A DNA stretch of 64,000 nucleotides from Sphingomonas sp. CROZ-RG-20F-R02-07. GTDB taxonomy: Bacteria > Pseudomonadota > Alphaproteobacteria > Sphingomonadales > Sphingomonadaceae. A program made the translations under genes and the position numbers. The stretch spans positions 1-64,000 of the forward strand of contig NZ_JAKNQJ010000001.1 in assembly GCF_022662335.1 (NCBI RefSeq). The letters are read 5' to 3'. Below are positions 8,893 through 16,572 of the stretch, piece after piece. Position 1 is the stretch's first letter. The number at the start of each line of letters is the position of its first letter. The notes beneath the pieces were generated by a model that ran no database searches, was not told the origin of the DNA, and was given only the letters and a program-made list of their open reading frames with translations.

Positions 8893-9516
8893 ATGCTGAC
8901 CCTTCACCACCTCGCCTTCTCTCGCTCGCAGCGCGTCCTGTGGCTGATTGAGGAACTCGGCCTATCGGTCGAGCTCGTCCGCTATGATCGCACGCCGGAG
9001 TTTCGTTCACCTCCCGAGCTCAAGAAGGTCCATCCGCTCGGCAAGTCGCCCGTGATCCAGGACGGTGATCTGACGTTGGCAGAGTCCGCCACGATCTTGC
9101 GCTATCTGGACGGCTGCTATGGCGCAAATCGGTTCTCGCCCGCACCCGACACTACCGAGCATGCCATTCATGAGGAGTGGCTCGACTTTGTCGAAAGCAC
9201 AGCAGCTGGCCCCCTGCTGACGGTGCTGCTTTCCGAGCGTACCGGCGAACAGGGAGCAGGCGATCGTGCACGTCCCATGGTCGGCAACGTCCTGTCTTAT
9301 ATTGCTAACGGCCTTGGCGATAAGCCGTTCCTGATGGGCGAGCGGCCTATGCTCGCTGATATGCAGATGAGCTATTTCCTGGCCATGGCGCGCATGGCCA
9401 AGGCGTTGCACACCTATCCTACTCTCACTGCCTACCTCGATCGACTGGAAGCCCAGCCCGGATTTCAGCGGGCACAGGCACGTGGCGGACCGATGCTGCC
9501 CGCCGCGCTCCCATAG
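8893..9516 (+). CDS. Glutathione S-transferase family protein
   Basis: The 207-residue product has the two GST domains. An N-terminal thioredoxin fold begins LTLHHLAFSRSQRVLWLIEE, with serines at 10 and 12 as possible glutathione activators and the cis-proline/ESATI glutathione site (SPVIQDGDLTLAESATILRYL). The all-alpha C-terminal domain includes DKPFLMGERPMLADM. The ATG at 8893 follows aggag (8880-8884) with normal spacing. It lies 31 bp after the flavoprotein gene on the same strand, so the two are probably cotranscribed. Substrate cannot be inferred. Confidence 0.9.
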   Translation: MLTLHHLAFSRSQRVLWLIEELGLSVELVRYDRTPEFRSPPELKKVHPLGKSPVIQDGDLTLAESATILRYLDGCYGANRFSPAPDTTEHAIHEEWLDFVESTAAGPLLTVLLSERTGEQGAGDRARPMVGNVLSYIANGLGDKPFLMGERPMLADMQMSYFLAMARMAKALHTYPTLTAYLDRLEAQPGFQRAQARGGPMLPAALP

Positions 9517-9578
9517 ACCGTCAACGTTGGTTGGGATTCGGGGAAGTAAAAAGGTAGACCTGACGTTCAGCAGGCAAA

Positions 9579-9600
9579 GGGCCGGTGCGTACACCGGCCC
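9579..9600. terminator. Perfect hairpin after the GST gene
   Basis: gggccggtg (9579-9587) and caccggccc (9592-9600) form a perfect 9-bp stem with a cgta loop, 63 bp after the GST stop and between convergent genes. There is no T-run, so it may end transcription only weakly, or instead protect mRNA 3' ends. Confidence 0.45.
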
Positions 9601-9638
9601 CAAACGTGGCGTTCCTTCCAGACGAAGCTATTCAAGCA

Positions 9639-10090
9639 TTACTTTGCCTTCGACGATAGAGTGTCCCACTCGTCCCATTCGGCGAGCCGGCTCTCATAGT
9701 GCTTGCTGATGATCGGCAGACCATCGCTGCCGAGCAGAAAACGCAGCGGCGGCTTCTCGGCATCAACGATCTGAAGGATCGCGTCTCCAATCGCTTCGGG
9801 ATCACCCTTCATGCGTGATTTGCCGCTCTCCGCCCGCTGCTCGCGGACCGGATCGTAGGCAGCGATCTCAGTCGCATGCTGCGACGAGGGTCCGCTCCAA
9901 TCGGTCGTGTAGCCGGCCGGCTCGATCAACGTCACCCTGATGCCGAAGCTCGCGACCTCCTGCGCCAGCGACTGGTTGATCGCTTCCAGCCTCCATTTCG
10001 AAGCATGGTGCAGACCAACGGTTGGGAAGGCGGTAACCCCGCCGATGCTCGACGTGCTGAGCAGATGACCGCTAAGCTGGCCTGCGAAAA
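9639..10090 (-). pseudogene. 3' fragment of a short-chain dehydrogenase gene
   Basis: The segment encodes the C-terminal 150 or so residues of an SDR: LLSTSSIGGVTAFP (the catalytic Ser strand), then HHASKWRLEAINQSLAQE, and TLIEPAGYTTDW. The cofactor-binding N-terminal half, including the TGxxxGIG loop, is absent. Homology stops near 10090, where the sequence turns into the intergenic repeat family. The active-site motif YxxxK reads HxxxK because the Tyr codon is CAC, so even the remaining part lacks the catalytic tyrosine. An in-frame reading from 10202 exists, but its first 35 residues come from repeat DNA. Most likely a non-functional remnant. Confidence 0.8.
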
Positions 10091-10170
10091 CGGCTGTCAA
10101 GCTGACGTGAACGAATGTCCGAAGTTGGCGAGCCGAAAACAGGCCGCGAGCGGCGGAAAGTGGGTCTTGA
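10091..10170. repeat. Degenerate copy of the intergenic repeat family
   Basis: Contains gaatgtccgaagttgg (10113-10128) and gaaagtgggtctt (10156-10168), related to the arms of the element at 7058-7160. It abuts the break point of the SDR fragment exactly, so insertion or recombination of this element probably removed the 5' half of that gene. Confidence 0.5.
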
Positions 10171-10433
10171 GTATGCGAGCTCAGAAGCCTTGGGAGCGGC
10201 ACTCATATCGCGTGCCGCTTCGCTTTAGTCGCTTGAGGACAGGGCGCCTAGCTGCTGTCACGGCCAAGGGCAGCCCCGGATGGACCCGGTAATCACCTAA
10301 ACTGGATGGCAATCGGGGACCCTCAACGCCAGCGAAGTGTCTCTATCCACATTGACGACAACGACCTGCGACCTAGAACAGTGAGTGAACGGGTTGCTCT
10401 GCTTGCCCGGTTAGGAGCGGGTCGGTCCGGGTC
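10171..10433. other. Upstream region of the nuclease-STAND gene
   Basis: No gene is supported here. The region must hold the promoter of the large gene that follows, which stands alone. No strong ribosome-binding site precedes the ATG at 10434; gaccgggttaggagcggg-type sequence lies about 15-22 bases upstream, too far for ideal spacing. No operator-like palindrome was recognised. Confidence 0.4.
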
Positions 10434-13400
10434 ATGGCAGTGCTAACTGATGGTGCCGCCGGCGCTCTCGACTCCTTCCTCACGCTGCGCCGCTTCTGGT
10501 CCGAGAAGCGGCACGCCCTCGGCGGGCTCGCGGCCATGGCCGGCTTCGACTTCCAGTTGGCGAGCGCATTGCACGTCATCGTGCGACAGGAGGCAGCGGG
10601 GCAGGGCGGCTCGGCGTTCGTCGAGGTGCTCTCCGACATCGTGGAGAGCTCCGACGGCTTTCTGATCACGCAGGCCAAGCGCACGCTCTCCAGCTCGGCG
10701 TTCAGATCGGCGCTCGACGAGCTCTGGGGTGTGCATCTGCTGGCCAAGGAGCGGACGCCGGAACTGCTTCCCCTCCTTCGCTACAGGGTCCAGGCGGCTA
10801 CGCGGACGCTTGGCGACTGGTCCGGAAGTCTCGAGCGCTGGAGTCCGGAAGGCGCCGACGGCGATGAACTGGCCGTGTTCCGCGAGCGCGTCGACATCGC
10901 GGTCACTCCCTCTCCGCGGATCGAGGCGGCAAAGATCCTCATCGAGGACTTTAGGGATGCCGATCCTTTCGACAGACTCGACAGGGCGATGTCGCGCTTC
11001 CTCGCCGGTTCGGGGGGCGTTCTCGATCAGGTCGTGGACGAGTTCCGCGGCGAACTGCGGGCGCTTCGACTGGCGGCGGCAACCGTGGCGCGGCGCTTCG
11101 GGCTGTGGAGCAGCGAGGACAGGGCGCCGGATGTGGTCGTCCGAGAGGACGACGACAGACGCGCGGTGCGGATCGGGGAACGCCTGTCCGTGTCCGACTT
11201 CCGAGAAGGCAGGCTGGCGAGGCGCTCCGTCTACGATCGGATAGAGCGCGCCTGCGAGGAGCGCCTCGCCGGCGAGCGCCCGCTATACAAGCTGCCCGTG
11301 TTCTGGATCTCCGGAAGGTCGGGATGCGGCAAGAGCGCCGCGCTGCTGCATGTGGCGGCGAGACTTCATGCGCAGAACCCCGACCGGCTGGTGCTCTGGC
11401 TCGGCCACCGCCCCGAGCTCATCGGGCCGGCCGTACGGTGGGCGGGCCGGATGGCGGCGGAGGGGCGCGCGGTCGTGCTGGTGCTCGACGACCCGTTCAC
11501 CGCCGAGCGCCAGTCCGAGTTCATCAGGTCGGTCATCGATGCCCAGGCCGAGTGGGAGGGCATATGCGTGGGTGCCGGGGAGGCGGCCCGGTCGCCGCTC
11601 CTCCTCTGCTGCGGGCCGAACGAGCAGCGGGCGTCGGCCGAGGAGACCTGCGGGGGCCAGCTCGACTTCGACGGCTTCGACATGCCGAACGAGACGGACG
11701 CTGACTTCGTCGAACTCGCCGAGTGGTATCGCCTTCGGACCGGAAGGTCCGTCGAGCCGATGGAGGGCAACGTCCTACTCGTCCAGCAGCTGTTCGAGTG
11801 GACGAAGGGCAGCATCGCCGAATTTGGCAGGCGCTTCCGGGAACGGATCAGCGCCTTCGACGACAGCAGCCAGGGCGGACCGGTCCTCGAGGCGATCGCC
11901 AGCATCCTGGCCCTCAACCGCCTCTACGTCGACTATCCCATGTCGGAACTGCTCCGTCGGCAGCATGAGCATCCGACGCTGGAGAGCGCGCTGATCCGGC
12001 TGCAGGAGCTCGAATCGCACTTCGAGTTCACGGCGCAGTCGTCGGGTGGCATCAGGTTGACCCATCCCCACCTCGCCGACGCGATCTACCGGGAGTGGTT
12101 CGGTCGGGTCACGGACCGGCCCTGGCGCAAGCGGCATCTCGCCGCGTCACTAGCGGCCGACCTCGCGAACGACGAACGACCTCCCGAAGTGCGATACGCT
12201 CCCTTCTGGGCCATCAGCCGGCTCGCTCGGGAGCGCGATCGGGGAGGTCGCGAGACCGACCCGGCGCTGCGCGCGCGCATCGACCTCATCCGACCGGAGC
12301 TGCGGGAGGTGCTCGCCTCGATCTACGCGAACGGGGTTGGAGACGGACTGCACCCCATCGCGGACCTTCCGGTCTGGCTGGCTCTCGACCGCCTCCTCGA
12401 CCTTCGTCTGAATTCATCGCCCGCGAACCTTCTGGTGGCCGCCATCGACGAGGTGCGCGAACCGGTCAGAGGACTTCGGCTGTCCTGCCACTGGCTGCTT
12501 GCGGAGGAGGGTCCGTTCCGCGACCGCGCGGTCGCTTCGGTCTGCGACTGCCTGCGGCGGCTCGCGTCCTGGGGCGATCCGCTGCCGTGGCACGACTGGG
12601 CGCCGCTCGCGATGGACTACGTGGCGAGGGAGGGCGGCGAGACCCTGCTCGACGAGATCTCCGCCCTGTCGCGCGACGCTCCGCAGCTGAGGGGAATGTC
12701 GCGCCTGATGAACGGCCTTGCCCAGGGCGATAGGTCCGACCGGGTAAGAGGCATCGTCGTCGACTGGCTGCAGCGGACGCCCGACGACGAGTTCGGCTGG
12801 GGCTCGATCCTCTCGAACCTGATCGATGGGCACGGGCACTGCGCGGAGACGGACGTGCTGTCGCAGCGTCTGCTCGCTGCAGGCCGCGATCGAGTGGCGT
12901 GGCCGCGGGTCTGGGCGGCGCTGATCGATGCGGGGAGGGGACAGGCGGCCGTCCTGCGGATACAGGGCATGCGCTGGCTCGGTCTCGCCGAGGGGAGCAG
13001 CCTCGTGGCGGGTCCGGAGACGCCCGGCTGGGACATGATCTGGCGTCGTCTGCTGGAGCAGGCGATCCATGGCGGGGAGCCGGAGGTCGGTCGACTGCTT
13101 CGGGTCGGGCGCGACTGGGTCGAGGCGTCTGACGTGGGGGACGAGCGCTGGACGCGGGTCTGGCCCATCGTCTTCGAGCACGCGGATTCCCGCACGCGTG
13201 GTGAACTGCTGACCCTGGCCGTCCGTCGCCTGCGGTCAGCGCCAGCCGAGCTCAAGGGGTGGTCCCACGTCTGGGGACCGGCGATTCAGGAAGCTCGTCG
13301 GGCCGCCGACCATGACGCGATCGCGAATCTGGAAGGGGTCGGCCGGGAGTGGCTCGCCACGGCGGACCCGGAGCATCTCGGCTGGGCGTTCGTCTTCGAG

Positions 13401-15071
13401 GGTCTGCTGCTCGCGACCGAGCCTGACGAGCAGCGACGTGCGCTGCGGTTCGGGGCCGAATGGCTGGAGCGCTCGTCGGGCGGGCATCGGAGTTGGGCGC
13501 ACGTCTGGCTCGCGCTGGCCAAGGCGGGTCCGGAAGACACACGGGACGCCATCGAGGCGCAGGGACTGGCGTGGTTGCGCAGGACGCCGGGTGAGCATGT
13601 CGGTTGGTCCCGCGTGGCCGGCTTCCTGCTCGAGGACGGCTCCCCCAATGCGGTCGGAGCCGTGCGTGCCCTCACTTCCACGTGGCTGCTCCGCCATGAC
13701 GGCCATCCCGGATGGCTGCCGGTGATCCCGTCCTGGATTGCGGCGGATCCCGACACGGGCGAGCTGGAGGCGTTTCACCGTCACTGTGCGGACCGGCTGT
13801 CTCGTTCCGATCTCGACGACGATGCGTGGTTCCGCGTCTGGCAGGGCGCTCGCCGGGCGCGGTTCTCGGCGAGGATCCTCACCCGCTCGGCGCTCGACTT
13901 CCTGACGTCCGGACGTGGGGTGGAGCGCCGTCGTGCGACCGTATGCTCCTATGCGCTGAGCCTCCGCGCGGAGGCGGCTGTCGCTGCCGCGCTGGTCGAC
14001 CAGGGCATATCGCTGATCCGGTCGGATGCCCTCGGCAGGTCCTGGCCATCGTTGTGGGAGGGCCTCGCCAAGCGCGAGCCGCCATCCGGCTGGGCGGAAC
14101 TGCTGGACGCCGCGTCGGCATGGCTCCTTGCGGTAGGGCCATCACACGACAGATGGGATCGGGTCCTGCTGAGGGCTCGAGCAATCGACAAGCGCTTCGC
14201 GAGACGCCCGGACATCGCGGAGGGCATGACGATCTGGCTGCGCGCGAACGCCGGCGCCGAGCGGTGGATCAAGGTCTGGAGCGTCCATCCCGACGGCGAG
14301 GCTCTTCTCGACGATCGCACGCTGCGTGACCCGGCCTTCGCCGCCGTGCTGAAGCCGCAGGACAATGGAGCGTGGGTGCATCTCTGCGCGGCGCTGCTTC
14401 CGAGGCTGGACGGCGGCGCGCGCGATCAGGCGCTGGGCCGCGCGCGCCCCTGGCTGGAGGGGCCCGCCGATCGATATGGATACGGCCTGCTTTGGCGCTC
14501 GGCGTTCGACGTCGAGACGGACCACAAGCGGCTCGCCCGTCTAATCGATGTGGGCATCGAGGCCTTGCCGCTGATCGAGCCCAGGAGGTGGTATCCGGTT
14601 TTCTCGGCGCTCCTGCGGGCGGCGCCCGAGAGACTCGGAACCGGAGACGTGATCGCTTCTGTGGACCGCTGGCTCGGCTCCGACGCAGGCGGAGGAAAGG
14701 GCTGGCTGCGCGTCCTGAAGTGGCGCGAACCCGTCGATCCTTCTCCGTGGACCGATGCGGCGATCGTCGCCCGGGCGCAGCGGTGGCTGTCGCAGACGGA
14801 CTTCTCGGATCGGAACTGGAGCCTGATCTGGCGTTCGGCGAGCCGTGCCAGGGCGGGCAGGGACACGATTTGCCTGCGTCGCCTGGGTGAGCGCTGGCTG
14901 GAAGAGGTGGCGTTCACGATGCCGGGGTGGCCGTATGTCTGGCGCTCGATCTGGGACATGCGAAGCCGCGACGGGACGTCCTCGCTCGACATGCGGGCTC
15001 TCGGGCTTCGGTGGCTAGCAAGCGGCGTGACCCACAAGGATCGGCGCCTCGTTCAAACCAAGCTGAAATGA
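10434..15071 (+). CDS. Nuclease-STAND NTPase with Trp-rich solenoid; putative defence protein
   Basis: A 1545-residue protein with three parts. Residues about 30-110 resemble a Cap4/DUF4297-type PD-(D/E)xK nuclease: GFDFQ (37-41), Glu64, Ser67-Asp68-Ile69 and Gln80-Ala-Lys82, the QxK form seen in Mrr-like enzymes. Residues about 285-560 form a P-loop NTPase with Walker A GRSGCGKS (294-301), Walker B VVLVLDDP (347-354) and a THPHLADAIYREWF helix (543-556) of the kind closing STAND modules. Residues about 645-1535 carry some 20 degenerate units of about 37 residues, each with a WL helix followed by W-x-x-V-W. There is no signal peptide or membrane span. A terminator follows at once, so it is a one-gene unit. 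The layout matches Avs-like antiphage NTPases; the function is inferred and the ligand unknown. An alternative start is Met35. Confidence 0.85.
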   Translation: MAVLTDGAAGALDSFLTLRRFWSEKRHALGGLAAMAGFDFQLASALHVIVRQEAAGQGGSAFVEVLSDIVESSDGFLITQAKRTLSSSAFRSALDELWGVHLLAKERTPELLPLLRYRVQAATRTLGDWSGSLERWSPEGADGDELAVFRERVDIAVTPSPRIEAAKILIEDFRDADPFDRLDRAMSRFLAGSGGVLDQVVDEFRGELRALRLAAATVARRFGLWSSEDRAPDVVVREDDDRRAVRIGERLSVSDFREGRLARRSVYDRIERACEERLAGERPLYKLPVFWISGRSGCGKSAALLHVAARLHAQNPDRLVLWLGHRPELIGPAVRWAGRMAAEGRAVVLVLDDPFTAERQSEFIRSVIDAQAEWEGICVGAGEAARSPLLLCCGPNEQRASAEETCGGQLDFDGFDMPNETDADFVELAEWYRLRTGRSVEPMEGNVLLVQQLFEWTKGSIAEFGRRFRERISAFDDSSQGGPVLEAIASILALNRLYVDYPMSELLRRQHEHPTLESALIRLQELESHFEFTAQSSGGIRLTHPHLADAIYREWFGRVTDRPWRKRHLAASLAADLANDERPPEVRYAPFWAISRLARERDRGGRETDPALRARIDLIRPELREVLASIYANGVGDGLHPIADLPVWLALDRLLDLRLNSSPANLLVAAIDEVREPVRGLRLSCHWLLAEEGPFRDRAVASVCDCLRRLASWGDPLPWHDWAPLAMDYVAREGGETLLDEISALSRDAPQLRGMSRLMNGLAQGDRSDRVRGIVVDWLQRTPDDEFGWGSILSNLIDGHGHCAETDVLSQRLLAAGRDRVAWPRVWAALIDAGRGQAAVLRIQGMRWLGLAEGSSLVAGPETPGWDMIWRRLLEQAIHGGEPEVGRLLRVGRDWVEASDVGDERWTRVWPIVFEHADSRTRGELLTLAVRRLRSAPAELKGWSHVWGPAIQEARRAADHDAIANLEGVGREWLATADPEHLGWAFVFEGLLLATEPDEQRRALRFGAEWLERSSGGHRSWAHVWLALAKAGPEDTRDAIEAQGLAWLRRTPGEHVGWSRVAGFLLEDGSPNAVGAVRALTSTWLLRHDGHPGWLPVIPSWIAADPDTGELEAFHRHCADRLSRSDLDDDAWFRVWQGARRARFSARILTRSALDFLTSGRGVERRRATVCSYALSLRAEAAVAAALVDQGISLIRSDALGRSWPSLWEGLAKREPPSGWAELLDAASAWLLAVGPSHDRWDRVLLRARAIDKRFARRPDIAEGMTIWLRANAGAERWIKVWSVHPDGEALLDDRTLRDPAFAAVLKPQDNGAWVHLCAALLPRLDGGARDQALGRARPWLEGPADRYGYGLLWRSAFDVETDHKRLARLIDVGIEALPLIEPRRWYPVFSALLRAAPERLGTGDVIASVDRWLGSDAGGGKGWLRVLKWREPVDPSPWTDAAIVARAQRWLSQTDFSDRNWSLIWRSASRARAGRDTICLRRLGERWLEEVAFTMPGWPYVWRSIWDMRSRDGTSSLDMRALGLRWLASGVTHKDRRLVQTKLK

Positions 15072-15073
15072 AG

Positions 15074-15105
15074 GACCCCCGACGTTGCCGCCGGGGGTCG
15101 TTGTT
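15074..15105 (+). terminator. Rho-independent terminator of the STAND gene
   Basis: gacccccg (15074-15081) and cgggggtc (15092-15099) form a perfect 8-bp stem around a 10-base loop, followed by gttgtt. It begins two bases after the stop codon, marking the gene as a single transcription unit. Confidence 0.8.
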
Positions 15106-15629
15106 GCCTTGCGGCCTGTGGGACGCCTTGGAGCGTCCGTTGGTGAGAATGCTCTCGGTCCGATGTCGGTTCCGCTCGCTCGAGCGTATAACCGGATCGG
15201 CTTAACGAACCTTAAAACCAATTCAGTCGCCGACGTGCATCGGAGCGACCGGCACCTTCTTCCTCGGCATTCGCTAGGCCGTCAAGCCCCATCGTCAACT
15301 TGGAGCGGTCCCGCGGAAGGACCAGCGCCGTTATGGGTTGTAGTCGGCTGCGCCGCAGCCGATCGGCTTCGTGCCATGGCTGATCAGCCGCAGCGGGGAA
15401 CTGGGCCGGTCTACCAGCAGTCGGCCGGGCTCTGTCGGAAAATTCAGGAGCGCTTTCACTTGCTGTCGACCTTGGTGAAAATACAGATGAACGATGGCCG
15501 AAATTGGAAAGGACAGTCGGCAGCGTGAATGGCCGCAAGTGGGTCGTCCTGCCCACGAACTAAGTGACGAAGGCGTGCTCATGGTCGAGGCGGCTTGACG
15601 GAGCTGAACCGAGCACTCCACAGACGGGC
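15106..15629. other. Gene-free stretch with palindromes and a repeat copy
   Basis: About 520 bp without a supportable gene. It holds a 19-bp palindrome (tcggctgcg-c-cgcagccga, 15344-15362) and a member of the dispersed repeat family at 15489-15547. The final bases form the leader of the DUF1993 gene; no strong ribosome site is seen before its ATG. Confidence 0.5.
15489..15547. repeat. Third copy of the intergenic repeat family
   Basis: Contains gaacgatggccgaaattgg (15489-15507) and gaatggccgcaagtgggtc (15527-15545); the second closely matches the outer arm of the palindrome at 7058-7160. It lies in an intergenic stretch on the other side of the STAND gene. Confidence 0.55.
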
Positions 15630-16150
15630 ATGACCTTTTCCCTACATGCTGCGATCATTCCATCCCAGGCGCAAATCCTGCGTGCCTGTGCTGCTCTGAT
15701 CGACAAGGCCGAAGCGTTCTGCGCCGAACGCACCCTTTCGCCGGATTCCCTGATCCAGGCGCGGCTTGCAGAGGACATGCTGCCTTTCGCCTATCAGGTG
15801 AAGTCGATGGCGGTGCATTCGCTCGGCGCGATCGAGGGCGTGCGCAAAGGCGTGTTCGAGCCCGACATGACGCCGCCGCCATCCGACTTTGCGGGGCTGA
15901 AGATGCGTCTCACTGAGACTCTGGCCGACCTCGAGGCGATCGATCCAGCGGAGGTCGACAGCTTTCTCGGCCGCGACATGCGCTTCGAGTTCGGTGAGCG
16001 TCGCATGGAGTTCGTGGCGGAGGAGTTCCTGCTCTCTTTCTCGCAGCCAACTTCTACTTTCATGCCACCACCGCGTACGACATCCTGCGCTGGAAGGGAT
16101 TGCCGATTGGCAAGCGCGACTTCGCGGGAATGCCACGCATGAAGCGCTAA
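15630..16150 (+). pseudogene. DUF1993 family gene with a 3' frameshift
   Basis: The product begins MTFSLHAAIIPSQAQIL and continues RLAEDMLPFAYQVKS, AVHSLGAIEGVRKGVF and MRFEFGERRMEF, a clear match to the DUF1993 family of small helical proteins of the DinB-like type. Up to about codon 139 the frame is intact. Near 16046-16052 one base is missing relative to family expectation: shifting frame restores FYFHATTAYDILRWKG and a stop at 16148-16150. As read, the last 33 residues are non-homologous and end at 16142. The function of the family is unknown. The change removes the conserved C-terminal segment, so the protein is probably inactive unless this is a sequence error. Confidence 0.75.
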
Positions 16151-16572
16151 CCGCTTAGATCTCACTCAAGCGGCCTGCTTCGGAGCAGACGGCCGATTCA
16201 GGGGGGCTGCAGTTGGGTGAGAAACCCGAGCGGAGGGCTTGCTCAGTGGCTCGATTTGAGTACGGTCGTTGACCAAGCGTTAGATCGCGTGCATTCCGCG
16301 ACTCGCACTCCATAAATCCAATAAAATCAACAGCGAAGGATTCTGACGGTATCCTCGACGGTATTTCCGTTTTTTCAGGCCGGATAAGCGATGGGAAATC
16401 AACACGTTAACGGGTCAGGAAACAATGGAGTGGGAATGATAGCGAGGCCGTTTCCCGCCACGGGAATCAAGGGCGATACCCCGATCCGATGCCATGGCCC
16501 GTTCGCCAGTGTCCGTCCGCGCGAGCCATGCTCCATGGCGCATCCCTCACCCGTTTAGAGAATGCCGGGCGC
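16151..16572. other. Gene-free boundary segment with att-like features
   Basis: About 420 bp. It contains an AT-richer patch at about 16308-16370, two direct copies of gacggtat (16345-16352 and 16358-16365), a T-run at 16370-16375, and the right copy of the 23-bp repeat at 16415-16437. Short direct repeats containing acggtat are often seen near tyrosine-integrase attachment regions, but no integrase or tRNA gene is present here. This is where accessory DNA returns to an ordered metabolic cluster. Confidence 0.4.
16415..16437. repeat. Right copy of the 23-bp intergenic repeat
   Basis: Matches 62-84 at 21 of 23 positions in direct orientation. It lies 136 bp beyond the end of the metalloprotease gene that opens the next cluster. 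Confidence 0.5.

Noticed and set aside
12360..15035. CRISPR-like array suggested by regular spacing
   Set aside because: The periodicity is at protein level (about 111 bp, degenerate) inside one open frame; DNA repeats are not identical.
15106..15528. Open frame of 147 codons after the STAND gene
   Set aside because: It crosses the terminator and palindromes, has no ribosome site, and shows no domain.
16200..16320. tRNA gene at the island edge
   Set aside because: No cloverleaf or T-arm consensus could be built on either strand.
4553..16572. Prophage or conjugative element
   Set aside because: No integrase, capsid, tail, relaxase or type IV secretion gene is present.
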